DNA of 38,199 nucleotides. Origin: Oscillospiraceae bacterium (GTDB taxonomy: Bacteria; Bacillota; Clostridia; Oscillospirales; Ruminococcaceae). Location: contig JAFQBH010000041.1 of assembly GCA_017399765.1 (NCBI GenBank), forward strand, positions 1 through 38,199. Reading direction: 5' to 3'. Below, piece after piece: positions 25,801 through 33,485 of this stretch. The translations under genes and the position numbers were made by a program. Positions within the stretch are counted from its first letter, which is position 1. Each line of letters opens with the position of its first letter. The notes below the pieces were generated by a model. It was given only the letters and a program-made list of their open reading frames with translations, was not told where the DNA came from and searched no databases.

Positions 25801-27053
25801 AATATTATTGCTCCTACGGAACAAGTTACAGTGATAAAGCCGCAATTCGCGCCAGACAGCAGGCAACAACGATCAAAAATGCCGGCGGAACGGTTTTCTC
25901 CATCGGCGTCGATATCGGAGGACAGACGATAGCCGGATTTGACGGCCGCACAGGCCTTTCCGTTATTGACAGAACCGGAACAACATACGAAATCGGTTCC
26001 GCAACCAGTACTCAGGCTTATAAAAACTGGCTGAAAGATAAAATCGGTTCCGGATATTATTACGACAGCACCAACTCTAACGGACTTAACAATGCTTTCA
26101 GTAATATTTTCGCTCAAATCAAAGAGCTTAACGCGCAAAGTTCCCATCTGGATTGGGTAGCAACGGACCCCATGGGCGATATGGGTATCCATGATGCGGA
26201 TTCTGTTGAATTTATAGGATTTTATAACATAAACGAAGAACTTGTTGAAGGTGCTCTTGCGGGAGAAAGCAGAGATGGCGCACAGTATGAAAACACGGCA
26301 ACTTTTGATACCGATAAAAACACTATTCATTGGGATATCAAACAGTCCGGTTATATAAGTGTTAATGCCGGAAACATAACAAATTACAGATGTGCTCTTA
26401 AATATCGTGTGCGTCTGCAAAACGAAATGGACGGGTTTGTTGAACGGCAGACTTATTATACCAATGACGTAACGTCCCTTACTTACCGCGTTATCGAACA
26501 GACAGGAAACAATGTTACAATTTCCGAAAGAAGAACCGTTGAATTCCCGATTCCCGCAGTTGAAGGTTACCTTGCGGAACTTGAGTTCACAAAAACCAAC
26601 AACAGCGGCGAACTTCTTAAAGGAGCAAGCTTCAAGCTTACCCATGATACCGAAAGCTGTGGTTTCTGCCGCGGTGACGGAAAAGGGCATGTTTCAATTC
26701 CCGAAAAAAATGCGGATTCCAACGGAAGCAGCACCATAAAATTTGAGGGAATACCTTCCGGACACAGCTATCTTCTTACCGAAACAGTTGCTCCGGACGG
26801 ATATAAACCAAGCGAAAATGTCTATCGCGTAACGGTTGCCTATGATACAACGACCGTTACAATTACAGCAAAAGACGGAAGCGACGTTCCCTGGGAAGGA
26901 ACAGTTGTCAACGAAATTCAATATGTTCTTCCTTCCACAGGAGGAAGCGGAACAGACATAATTTATACATCCGGTGCGATGCTTCTTACGGCAAGTGCCA
27001 TAATGTACGGATACAGTCGCAGGCGCAAACGCAGAAAGGGGGCACGCGATTAA
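22893..27053 (+). CDS. VWA-domain tip pilin / adhesin, LPSTG-anchored
   Basis: A 1386-residue surface protein. In order: basic signal/anchor segment with T-Y-A-L-I-L-P-A-I-T-M-E (about 26-50); a Cys/His module (about 52-187) of about six units of C-G...H-x-H-x3-4-C; a CHAP/NlpC-like domain (about 208-360) whose expected nucleophile position is Ser256 (D-W-S-G-M-F-V-S-F-C); helical and beta linker regions; a von Willebrand A domain (about 805-1060) with the metal site D816-x-S818-x-T820, T907 and D935; a Cna_B domain (about 1225-1335); and an LPSTG sorting signal at 1346 with a membrane helix and basic tail. Size, position before the backbone pilin and VWA domain mark it as the tip adhesin. 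GGAGGGG precedes ATG 22893. Confidence 0.88.
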   Translation: MKKVFQKTATELNKRSKERRLWKKIFRPLVFVAVFCATYALILPAITMEGEPVCGFEEHIHSESCFEQIVVEELVCGLEDNSEVFHEHTENCYKNDGTLVCTEPDVSVHTHGEDCFRSETKENLLCEKEEHIHTEICYSSEEADADYICGMGVHSHVETCYDEAGTLTCTIPEHAHEASCVSENVDSSSDLETEENWKDGFAEIDFTGNWAKDLLAVAKTQVGYSESETNVVLEKEVFKGYTRYGEKYGDPYGDWSGMFVSFCAEYAGITDFPLVKNPEEWLLELDAGQNLLSAKDSLPETGDIVFVDTDSDGEAELLGIVSGTVSGTDKIEFIAGDTENNKVEYVIFDIADPAVLGYYKLPKNPMAKEEIDSASTVAEMISALPSAEEAKAKLAEFNKVLDKESFDKYVLEHSEKISEIKEIYETLDDAQKMIAGDISVLAEIETVLRETVWQQLPVLDGDKAAVSELNATISENTYAEKGETVLFGFTAKTKAYTDEKFSEARVKFEFEIALSSEKAAFDLAAMPWLEEAVVTTEKRAVGEEEKDFQILTGYKRIKAATADESVVPGTISESAAVKILDMSHGENVSVKISAAAEHGTWEGKCAVHGTEEKLTVESQTVRVRNPLGEGEQKAEYEALHAEYEVINAMENSEEKILVADELWNKVAVKYLEGCISEEAFIDLSDKLYLITVGGEMPVSEIAEGYNWKLLQNSGWFEEHENSEEMHAESEFFAAPVFATAFRSAARLGATPGTTSSVQIINEGGSNVSSEGAVYVSKTIEGTEIENVFDITLEVITQDIVNEVYKEPDMAVVIVMDISNTMRTAFGSTTRYAAAMTAAENFIEQFAENNKGASKIGFVAFNSDAHQIFALSQCSTTAQADSLVDKMKDETGKIINKSGYADDRKRFTNIEAGLKRGWDMVKDADNEHKYVIFLSDGFPTTYIKSGYVGYDTYTSSGTKGADGVFYDYVTKYYCSYGTSYSDKAAIRARQQATTIKNAGGTVFSIGVDIGGQTIAGFDGRTGLSVIDRTGTTYEIGSATSTQAYKNWLKDKIGSGYYYDSTNSNGLNNAFSNIFAQIKELNAQSSHLDWVATDPMGDMGIHDADSVEFIGFYNINEELVEGALAGESRDGAQYENTATFDTDKNTIHWDIKQSGYISVNAGNITNYRCALKYRVRLQNEMDGFVERQTYYTNDVTSLTYRVIEQTGNNVTISERRTVEFPIPAVEGYLAELEFTKTNNSGELLKGASFKLTHDTESCGFCRGDGKGHVSIPEKNADSNGSSTIKFEGIPSGHSYLLTETVAPDGYKPSENVYRVTVAYDTTTVTITAKDGSDVPWEGTVVNEIQYVLPSTGGSGTDIIYTSGAMLLTASAIMYGYSRRRKRRKGARD

Positions 27054-27154
27054 AAGTGGCCTCGTTTTCCTGACAAATCTAATTTGCGCCGGGGAATGTA
27101 TTCGGATAATAAAAAATTTATTTTAAAATTTTTTGAAAGAAGGGAAAATTTACA

Positions 27155-28918
27155 ATGAAAAAATTTTTAGCCATTCTTCTTTGCCTTGTTATGGTTTTCA
27201 GCCTTTCTGCAAACGCATTCGCGGAAGACGGACCTCATGCTCATACCATTACAATTGAAAATCCTTATGACGGATATGTTTACCAGGCATACCAGATTTT
27301 TGACGGCGACCTTACCAAAGAGGGCGTTCTTTCCAACGTTGCATGGGGAAGCGGCATTGACGGCGCAGCATTCCTTGCTGACCTTAAAGCAAATGTTGCC
27401 GCATATGCCGCATGCAACAGCGCTGCAGATGTTGCAACAACACTTGCAGCTCTTACCAGCAAAAACATTGATGACCCCGCAGCAATGGCATTTGCCGATA
27501 TCGCAGCAAAATATGTCGTAGAGAACATCGAGAAAGATTTGTCTGTACAGGGAGCGGGGGTTTATACCATTTCCGGACTTGAAGACGGTTACTATATCGT
27601 AACCAACAAAACCATTCCGAATGAACCCGAAACCACTTACAGCCGTTATATCCTTGAAGTTGTCCGTGATATCACTGTTGTCCATAAAGGCGATTTCCCC
27701 AAGGTTGAAAAGAAGATCGTTGAAGGTGAAAACAGAGTTGACGTTAACGAAGCAGGCGTTGGCGAAGTTGTAAACTATGAAATCATTGGTACAATTCCTT
27801 CTTCCATTGATACATACGTAACTTATTACTATGCATTCAGAGATACCCTTTCCAAAGGCCTTGATTATAACGAGGACAGCATTAAAGTCACCATCGACGG
27901 TAAAGATGTAACCCAATATTTCTATATCGAAGTTCTTCCTTATGTGGCCAGCGAAGATACCGATCCTTATAAAGGCGGCACCGCAATTTATGTGGGAATT
28001 AAGGATATCCTTGCTCTCGAGCGCGTATATAACGAAACCTCCGTTGTTGATGATATCAGCCACAGTTCCAAAGTTATCCTTACTTATTCCGCAACCGTTA
28101 ACGAAGATGCTCTTATCGCTGTTGCGGGCAACCCCAACAAAGTTCGCCTTGAATATGATAATAACCCCAACACCGAAGACGAACCTACCTTCCCTACCCC
28201 TGACAAACCCACTCCTCCCGATCCTGTCGGTATAACCCCCGAAGACGAAGTTGAAACTTATGTAACCAAACTCAGAATCCTTAAAAAAGACGGTCAGGGC
28301 AACCCTCTTAAAGGCGCGGAGTTCACTCTTACCGGTGAAGCGGTAAAAACCATTATCGTAACAAGACAGACCTTTGCTCCTGCAACCGGAAGCGAAACTC
28401 CCATCTATTGGGAACTTAACGACGGAACTTTTACCCCGGATGCACCTATTTTTGACGATCCCGCAACCGATGATGTTGATGAAGACACAAGCCATGCTTA
28501 TAAAAACCTTGATCCTACCCATGTAATCAAAGAAGTTGAGGAAATCGTCACCAAAACCGAAACCGTTAACGTTAAATCCTTTGTTGGTGAAGACGGTTAC
28601 GTAACCTTTACCGGTCTTGCAGCCGGCGATTACGTACTTACCGAAACTGTAACCCCCGCAGGATTCAATACCATCAACCCCATCGATTTTACTATTGAAT
28701 TTGACGCCAACACCAAAAAGTTCAGCATTTCCGGCGAAGACCGCAACCTTATCGCAGTTCTCGGTGATAACACCCTCTATGCTGAAGTTATCAACGTTGC
28801 AGGTTCCACCCTTCCTTCCACCGGCGGCATCGGCACCACCATTTTCTACATCATCGGCGGAATTCTTGTTGCAGGATCCCTTATTTTCCTTGTAACCAAA
28901 AAACGCATGAGCGAATGA
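27155..28918 (+). CDS. Major (backbone) pilin, locus 1, LPSTG-anchored
   Basis: A 587-residue pilin. Signal peptide 1-24 (A-F-A cleavage). The N-terminal domain ends in a pilin-type motif, V-V-H-K-G-D-F-P-K with K183 as the probable polymerising lysine. A fimbrial D2-type isopeptide domain follows (about 195-355), then a Pro-rich hinge (about 345-365) and a Cna_B/SpaA domain (about 370-540) with L-T-E-T-V-T-P-A-G-F holding the isopeptide Glu. The sorting signal L553-P-S-T-G-G-I-G-T-T precedes a membrane helix and K-K-R-M-S-E tail. The class C sortase downstream would join copies between the lysine and the LPSTG threonine. A ribosome site (AGAAGGG) precedes ATG 27155. Confidence 0.9.
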   Translation: MKKFLAILLCLVMVFSLSANAFAEDGPHAHTITIENPYDGYVYQAYQIFDGDLTKEGVLSNVAWGSGIDGAAFLADLKANVAAYAACNSAADVATTLAALTSKNIDDPAAMAFADIAAKYVVENIEKDLSVQGAGVYTISGLEDGYYIVTNKTIPNEPETTYSRYILEVVRDITVVHKGDFPKVEKKIVEGENRVDVNEAGVGEVVNYEIIGTIPSSIDTYVTYYYAFRDTLSKGLDYNEDSIKVTIDGKDVTQYFYIEVLPYVASEDTDPYKGGTAIYVGIKDILALERVYNETSVVDDISHSSKVILTYSATVNEDALIAVAGNPNKVRLEYDNNPNTEDEPTFPTPDKPTPPDPVGITPEDEVETYVTKLRILKKDGQGNPLKGAEFTLTGEAVKTIIVTRQTFAPATGSETPIYWELNDGTFTPDAPIFDDPATDDVDEDTSHAYKNLDPTHVIKEVEEIVTKTETVNVKSFVGEDGYVTFTGLAAGDYVLTETVTPAGFNTINPIDFTIEFDANTKKFSISGEDRNLIAVLGDNTLYAEVINVAGSTLPSTGGIGTTIFYIIGGILVAGSLIFLVTKKRMSE

Positions 28919-28946
28919 TTTTCTTTCAATAATAATTTGAATTTGG

Positions 28947-28952
28947 TATAAT
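28947..28952 (+). promoter_or_regulatory. Internal extended -10 promoter before the sortase gene
   Basis: TGG followed by TATAAT (28944-28952) is an extended -10 element; the -35 (TTTCAA, 28924-28929, 17-bp spacing) is weak. Transcripts from here would begin with the hairpin at 28959-28989, giving the sortase genes their own expression level. Confidence 0.5.
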
Positions 28953-28958
28953 TCATAA

Positions 28959-28989
28959 ATGGGGGAGAGAGAAATCCTCTCTCCCCCAT
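28959..28989 (+). other. Strong hairpin between backbone pilin and sortase, locus 1
   Basis: A perfect 13-bp stem (28959-28971 with 28977-28989) with a 5-base loop, followed by A residues and not a T tract. It lies 40 bases after the pilin stop and 27 before the sortase start. It may stabilise the abundant pilin message end and limit read-through. A hairpin of different sequence occupies the same place in locus 2. Confidence 0.8.
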
Positions 28990-29016
28990 CAAAAAAACAG
29001 CAGTAAGGAGAGGTCT

Positions 29017-29844
29017 ATGAAAAAGAAAAAAGGCATATCATCAACAGTTGTGCTTGTTTTTATAATGGTCATAGGTTTGTCCTTGCTTCTGTATCCAACC
29101 ATAAGCGATTGGTGGAACTCAAGAGTTTCTTCCCACGCCGTAACGGATTATATCCAGCAGATCGCTGTTATAGATGACGATAAATATAAAGAGATCTGGC
29201 AGCAGGCAAGGGATTATAACAAAAAAGTCGCGGAACGCAGCAACCAGTTTTTTCTTTCCGATGAAGAAAAGACGGAATATAACAAAGCCCTTGGTTTCAG
29301 CGGAAACGGAATTATGGGTTATGTAAACATTCCGTGCATTGATGTTATGCTTCCTTTTTATCACGGAACCGAAGAACCGGTCCTTCAGGTTGCGGTGGGC
29401 CATCTTGACTGGACCAGCCTTCCGGTTGGCGGCGAAAGCACCCATTGCGTTCTTTCCGGACACAGGGGCCTTCCTTCGGCAAAACTTTTCAGCGACCTTG
29501 ACAAAGTAAAAGTCGGGGATTATTTCACCCTTAACGTTCTTGATGAAATCCTTACCTATGAAGTTGACCAGATAAGAATCGTTTATCCGGAAGAAACCGC
29601 AGACCTTGTGATAGAGGAAGGAAAAGATTATTGCACACTTGTCACCTGCACCCCTTATGGTGTTAATACGCACAGGCTTCTTGTAAGAGGACACAGAACC
29701 GACAACATTGAAGAAGCCCAGGAAGTAAGGGTAACTTCCGACGCGATGATTATTGAAAAACTTATTGTTTTTCCGTTCATTCTTGTTCCGGTCACAATTG
29801 TTACTTTTGCAATTTTGTTTTTAAGCGGAAAGAAAACAAGATAA
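29017..29844 (+). CDS. Class C sortase (pilin polymerase), locus 1
   Basis: A 275-residue membrane enzyme with helices at both ends (about 9-27 and 252-270), as in class C sortases. The catalytic triad is H149 (L-S-G-H-R-G), C211 (T-L-V-T-C-T) and R220 (N-T-H-R). The segment where class C enzymes usually carry a D-P-[FWY] lid reads S-N-Q-F-F-L-S-D-E (about 75-83) and has no D-P. It should cut LPSTG of the backbone pilin and transfer it to the pilin-motif lysine. ATG 29017 has AAGGAGAGG upstream. It follows the hairpin at 28959-28989. Confidence 0.92.
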   Translation: MKKKKGISSTVVLVFIMVIGLSLLLYPTISDWWNSRVSSHAVTDYIQQIAVIDDDKYKEIWQQARDYNKKVAERSNQFFLSDEEKTEYNKALGFSGNGIMGYVNIPCIDVMLPFYHGTEEPVLQVAVGHLDWTSLPVGGESTHCVLSGHRGLPSAKLFSDLDKVKVGDYFTLNVLDEILTYEVDQIRIVYPEETADLVIEEGKDYCTLVTCTPYGVNTHRLLVRGHRTDNIEEAQEVRVTSDAMIIEKLIVFPFILVPVTIVTFAILFLSGKKTR

Positions 29845-29888
29845 AAATTGATGTTGTTATCTCTTTTATAAAAAAGGAGGTTTTGAAA

Positions 29889-30554
29889 TTGATAAAACGT
29901 ATTTCTTCCCTTTTTGCGGCGATCATTATGATTTTTGTTTTTTCGGTGGGGGCTTTTGCTCACGATGTCCCTGATTATGACCGTACCGGTTCGATTACAA
30001 TCAACCTTTCCTATGACGGAGAACCTGTTCGCGGTGGAAGCCTTACCATTTATAAGGTTGGCTATGTTGCCGAAGATGATGGAGATTTTTTCTTCCGTTT
30101 TACCGAAGATTTTAAAGAATGTGAAATTTCGATAACCGAAATCGATTCTTCCGAACTTCCAAAAGAGCTTGCAAAAATTGCAGAAGAAAAAGACCTTGAA
30201 GGAATTACAAAAAGGGTTGATTTCGAAGGAAGAGTAAAATTTGAAAATCTTGAAATAGGTCTTTACCTTGTTGTCCAGGAAATGCCCGCAATAGGCTTTA
30301 ACAAAATAAGTCCGTTTTTGGTTTCCGTTCCGGCTTATGACGGTGAATATTACGTTTATGACGTAGATGCTTCACCAAAGGTGGAAGTTGAACCGAAACC
30401 GGATAAACCTCCGGAAAAACCCGAAGAAGAACAGGACGACAAACTTCCGGATACGGGACTTACAAACTGGCCGATTCCGGTTCTGGCAGGTTCCGGGGCT
30501 GTTCTGGTCTTTGTGGGAATCATTCTTCGCCGGGTTGAAAGGAAAATGGAATGA
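29889..30554 (+). CDS. Small anchor (base) pilin, locus 1, LPDTG with WP signal
   Basis: A 221-residue pilin. The start is TTG 29889, because AGGAGG (29875-29880) lies 8 bases upstream; TTG 29883 is too close at 2 bases. Signal peptide to about residue 25 (V-G-A-F-A-H). One SpaA/Cna_B-like domain (about 30-160) with G-L-Y-L-V-V-Q-E, then a Pro/Glu-rich stalk (about 163-185) and L-P-D-T-G-L-T-N-W-P-I-P, membrane helix and R-R-V-E-R-K tail. The W-P-[IV]-P after LPxTG is shared with the locus 2 anchor pilin and not with the backbone pilins. It overlaps the second sortase gene by 4 bases. I infer the base pilin that attaches the fibre to the wall. Confidence 0.82.
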   Translation: MIKRISSLFAAIIMIFVFSVGAFAHDVPDYDRTGSITINLSYDGEPVRGGSLTIYKVGYVAEDDGDFFFRFTEDFKECEISITEIDSSELPKELAKIAEEKDLEGITKRVDFEGRVKFENLEIGLYLVVQEMPAIGFNKISPFLVSVPAYDGEYYVYDVDASPKVEVEPKPDKPPEKPEEEQDDKLPDTGLTNWPIPVLAGSGAVLVFVGIILRRVERKME

Positions 30555-31150
30555 AAGCAAAGCTAGGATCAGTTTTTATCATATCGGGCCTTGCGTTGCT
30601 TCTGGCGGCGTTGGGCCTGTTCCTCTATAACGAAAAAATTCAGGAAGAAGCGGCAGATGCTTCGGAAAAGCTTATGCCGCAAATTGTAGAGGCAATTAAA
30701 ATCGAACAGGAAAAATCGGAAGAACCGGTTGTTGTTGCGCCGGACGAAAAAGAAATGAAAACAGTTCCCATCGAAGGGTTTGATTACATCGGTTTTGTGG
30801 GAATTCCTTCTCTTGGGCTTGAACTTCCGGTTATGGCGGATTGGAACGAGGAAAAACTTAAAATTTCGCCGTGCAGATATTCGGGTTCGGTTTATTCCGA
30901 AGACCTTGTAATTATGGCGCATAATTACAAAAAACATTTCGGAAGGCTTTCACAGCTTGCAAACGGCGCCCCAATCACTTTTACCGATATGGATGGGGAA
31001 ACATACCGTTATGAAATTGTTTCGATGGAAGTGCTTCCGGAAGGTGCTGTGGAAGAAATGACCGCGGGTGATTTTGATTTTACCCTTTTCACATGCACAT
31101 ACAGCGGCGAAAGCCGTATAGCTGTTCGGTGCGACAAAATCAGCGAATAA
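30551..31150 (+). CDS. Short second sortase, locus 1
   Basis: A 199-residue sortase with a single N-terminal membrane helix (about 7-26), a charged linker and the catalytic domain (about 75-197): H124 (M-A-H-N-Y), C182 (L-F-T-C-T) and R189 (E-S-R-I). It lacks the C-terminal helix and N-terminal lid region of class C enzymes, and resembles short class D/E-type sortases. It is translationally coupled to the anchor pilin (ATGA overlap), so that pilin is its likely substrate. Same gene order and sequence features as the sortase at 31913-32527. Confidence 0.88.
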   Translation: MKAKLGSVFIISGLALLLAALGLFLYNEKIQEEAADASEKLMPQIVEAIKIEQEKSEEPVVVAPDEKEMKTVPIEGFDYIGFVGIPSLGLELPVMADWNEEKLKISPCRYSGSVYSEDLVIMAHNYKKHFGRLSQLANGAPITFTDMDGETYRYEIVSMEVLPEGAVEEMTAGDFDFTLFTCTYSGESRIAVRCDKISE

Positions 31151-31165
31151 TAAGTTAAAAAAATA

Positions 31166-31202
31166 AAAGCGCCTTTTTGCCGAAAAGCAAAGAGGCGTTT
31201 TT
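31166..31202 (+). terminator. Terminator of pilus locus 1
   Basis: An 11-bp stem with one G-T pair (31170-31180 with 31187-31197), 6-base loop, then five T residues. It begins 20 bases after the second sortase stop. Confidence 0.8.
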
Positions 31203-31343
31203 CTTTAAAAGGAATAATATGATGATTGTAAAATTTATAAACTTAAAAAATCGCACAAATAGAACCTTTTTCTGAATTATATTATAGTACTACAGTTTAA
31301 TAAAGTCAATCTTTAGATGCTTATAATTTAACCTGTAAATACA

Positions 31344-31349
31344 TATAAT
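31344..31349 (+). promoter_or_regulatory. Promoter -10 of the XRE regulator gene
   Basis: TATAAT (31344-31349), 31 bases before the start; the -35 is poor. An 8-bp palindrome TAGTACTA lies about 55 bases further upstream (31286-31293) and could be a regulator site. Confidence 0.5.
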
Positions 31350-31380
31350 ATACCCAAGAATTAAGTTGGCGGTGCTGAAA

Positions 31381-31704
31381 ATGACAGAATTGGATTTACA
31401 TGAAATCGGCAAAAGAATTCAGTTTTGCAGAAAAGGTTTGGGCTATACCCAGGAACAGCTTTCGGAAAAAATGAATGTTTCTATCCAAATGATTTCCAAC
31501 ATGGAGAGAGGAAACAAAGCAATAAAAATAGATAACCTTGTTAGGTTAAGCAAGGTGCTTAATGTAAGTGCGGATTATATCCTTACAGGAAAACAAAACG
31601 ACAATGACCGCCGGAATCTTTGTCTTAAAATTTCAAAACTTTCGGAAAAGGACAGAAAGACGATTTCTGTTTTGATAGACCATTTTTTATCGCAGGATAA
31701 ATAA
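31381..31704 (+). CDS. XRE-family regulator between the two pilus loci
   Basis: A 107-residue protein with a Cro/cI helix-turn-helix (about 8-62): I-G-K-R-I-Q-F-C-R-K-G-L-G-Y-T-Q-E-Q-L-S and V-S-I-Q-M-I-S-N-M-E-R-G-N-K-A. A short helical C-terminal part (about 75-105) probably dimerises. In-frame TTG 31366 and GTG 31375 are possible starts; ATG 31381 is preferred by alignment to the domain, though no strong ribosome site settles it. It lies exactly between the ends of the two convergent pilus loci, so it may control them or the choice between them; that is inference from place alone. Confidence 0.82.
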   Translation: MTELDLHEIGKRIQFCRKGLGYTQEQLSEKMNVSIQMISNMERGNKAIKIDNLVRLSKVLNVSADYILTGKQNDNDRRNLCLKISKLSEKDRKTISVLIDHFLSQDK

Positions 31705-31720
31705 ATTCAATTTATATGGC

Positions 31721-31762
31721 AAAAAACGGATAACCATTTTTTGAATGGTTATCCGTTTTCAT
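31721..31762. terminator. Two-way terminator between XRE gene and pilus locus 2
   Basis: A perfect 16-bp stem (31723-31738 with 31744-31759), 5-base loop, with A residues on one side and T on the other. Serves both strands. Confidence 0.85.
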
Positions 31763-31772
31763 TTTCCCACTT

Positions 31773-31912
31773 TTGAGTGAAGATTATAGCGTCGGTGATA
31801 TGGAAACGCTGAGCACCGTGAAACTTGCGCAATTTGAGTTTGAGCACAGGGGAGGTGCAACTGTCGAGAAGAACGGTGCTCATAGATATTATTCATTTTC
31901 GCAGAGCGTTTT
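31773..31912. other. Unassigned 140-bp spacer with a distant inverted repeat
   Basis: GAGCACCGT (31811-31819) has its inverse at 31873-31881, separated by 53 bases. A plus-strand frame is open here, but it runs on antisense into the sortase gene and has no ribosome site, so I do not call a gene. The segment lies between the two-way terminator and the sortase stop and looks like an inserted fragment or untranslated RNA. Confidence 0.35.
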
Positions 31913-32527
31913 TTATTTTTTATCGCATCTTATTGCAACGCGAAAAGTTCCTGCCGGATTACAGGTAAAAAGGGTAAGATCCCAGCCGCTTGTCATTTCC
32001 TCAACCGCCTCCGGCGGAAGCACTTCCGCTGCGGCAACGGAATAAAAGAACCTGTTTCCGTCCATATCTGTAAAAATAACCTCATCCCCGTCGGAAAGAT
32101 TTTCAATCTCCCGGAAATGGGATTTATAGTTATGTGCCGCAATTACCATATTATCAAGATAGACAGAGCCAAAATAACGGCAGGGAGCAATTTTAAGATT
32201 CGGATAACTCCATTCACTTATAACCGGAAGCTTGATTCCGATTACGGGAATTTCCAGAGTTCCGATATATCCTATTCCCTCAATTTCCGTTTCCGGCATC
32301 TCCATTTCCGGATTAAGAATATAATCCGGAATCTCCTTTTCTGCGGCGTTTTCGAATATTTCAAAGTCTTCTTCAACAACTATCTTCTGTTCAAGAATTC
32401 CAACGGCTTCTTCCGAAAAACTCTTCGCGTTTTTTTCCTCGATTATGTTATAAACCGAAAGACCTGCGGCGGAAAGGATTAAAATCAGTCCTATTATAAT
32501 AAATCCGGTTCCTCTTTTATTTTTCAT
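31913..32527 (-). CDS. Short second sortase, locus 2
   Basis: A 204-residue sortase with one N-terminal membrane helix (about 8-26), an acidic linker and the catalytic domain (about 85-202): H132 (A-A-H-N-Y), C189 (L-F-T-C-N) and R196 (T-F-R-V). Sequence and length match the locus 1 counterpart. ATG 32527 is chosen to start just before the membrane helix; it lies within the end of the anchor pilin gene (11-base overlap), so the two are coupled. It probably acts on the LPQTG-WP signal of that pilin. Confidence 0.88.
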   Translation of the reverse strand: MKNKRGTGFIIIGLILILSAAGLSVYNIIEEKNAKSFSEEAVGILEQKIVVEEDFEIFENAAEKEIPDYILNPEMEMPETEIEGIGYIGTLEIPVIGIKLPVISEWSYPNLKIAPCRYFGSVYLDNMVIAAHNYKSHFREIENLSDGDEVIFTDMDGNRFFYSVAAAEVLPPEAVEEMTSGWDLTLFTCNPAGTFRVAIRCDKK

Positions 32528-33485
32528 AGCCGCCTCTTCTTCTGAAAATTCCCACGGCAACAAAAAGAAGTCCCGTTCCCAAAAGCGCCGGAACAGGCCA
32601 CCAAAGCTGACCGGTCTGGGGAAGTTTCGGTTCATCCGGATCTTTCGGGGGTTCCGGTTTTTCCGGAGGTTTTGTTTTTTCAATACTGTTTTCGATTACA
32701 AATGTTATTCCTTCCTTTGTAATTCGAACAGTATATCCTTCCGGAACTTTTTCCGAAACTGTCCAGCGATGACCTTCATCAAGCTTTTCCCAGGTATGGC
32801 GCCAGTTACTGTCCTTGCTGAGTTTTACGGTATCGTAAAGTTCGCCGTCACAAAACAGATATACGGTAATTTCTTTTGGACGCAAAAATTCGTATCCCTT
32901 GTCGTTCCAGATTTTGAGGACTTTTCTTGTCACAAAACTGTCCGGCTCCAAATCCGGAATGGAACTGTGTTTCGGTTTTATGGAAATATCATAATCCCAG
33001 ATATTGTTTTCGTTATCCAAAGCCGGAATCTGTATAATCGCGGTTTCCGCAAAGTAAGTGTATCCGTCAATGGAAACGGGATTTCCGATAACAAGATAAA
33101 GTCCCGGTTTCAATCCCTCCAAAACTAAAATTCCATCGGAATCCGTTTTTCCGCTTACAGCCGGATCGACTTTGTTCTGGAAAATGAAACTTTCGAGCGT
33201 CATGACCAAAGCTCGCCACGCTTCATCATTCACTCCGGTTATGTTGACATTAAAACCGCTGAATTCCTCGGTGACGATGAATTTTCCGTTTTCGGTTATG
33301 TTCGCAATAAGATAAACCGAAAATTCAGCGTCGGAAAGGTTTTTCTCTCCTTCACGGAAAATTATTTCAAGGCTTGATTCCCGTTCAGGATCGATTTTTT
33401 CCGAAACTGCAAAAACCTTTGCGGAAGCGCAGAAAAGGATTATGAGCATAAGCAATAAAGCTAAAAATCTTTTAGCTTTCGTCAT
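32517..33485 (-). CDS. Anchor (base) pilin, locus 2, LPQTG with WP signal
   Basis: A 322-residue pilin. ATG 33485 is chosen because GGAGG lies 8 bases upstream; ATG 33491 is only 2 bases from it. Signal peptide to about residue 26. An N-terminal SpaA-like domain (about 35-165) matches the locus 1 anchor pilin; an extra Cna_B domain (about 180-265, V-L-K-I-W-N-D-K-G-Y-E ... V-S-E-K-V-P-E-G-Y) follows, then a Pro-rich stalk and L-P-Q-T-G-Q-L-W-W-P-V-P, membrane helix and R-R-R tail. Its start overlaps the class C sortase gene by 14 bases. Confidence 0.85.
   Translation of the reverse strand: MTKAKRFLALLLMLIILFCASAKVFAVSEKIDPERESSLEIIFREGEKNLSDAEFSVYLIANITENGKFIVTEEFSGFNVNITGVNDEAWRALVMTLESFIFQNKVDPAVSGKTDSDGILVLEGLKPGLYLVIGNPVSIDGYTYFAETAIIQIPALDNENNIWDYDISIKPKHSSIPDLEPDSFVTRKVLKIWNDKGYEFLRPKEITVYLFCDGELYDTVKLSKDSNWRHTWEKLDEGHRWTVSEKVPEGYTVRITKEGITFVIENSIEKTKPPEKPEPPKDPDEPKLPQTGQLWWPVPALLGTGLLFVAVGIFRRRGGYEK

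Noticed and set aside
27167-28522. Long antisense open frame (451 codons) inside the locus 1 backbone pilin
   Set aside because: It lies wholly opposite a clear pilin, has no ribosome site and gives a Cys/Phe-rich low-complexity protein typical of a shadow frame.
31773-32045. Plus-strand 90-codon frame between the two loci
   Set aside because: No ribosome site, and its second half is antisense to the short sortase; kept only as an unexplained spacer.
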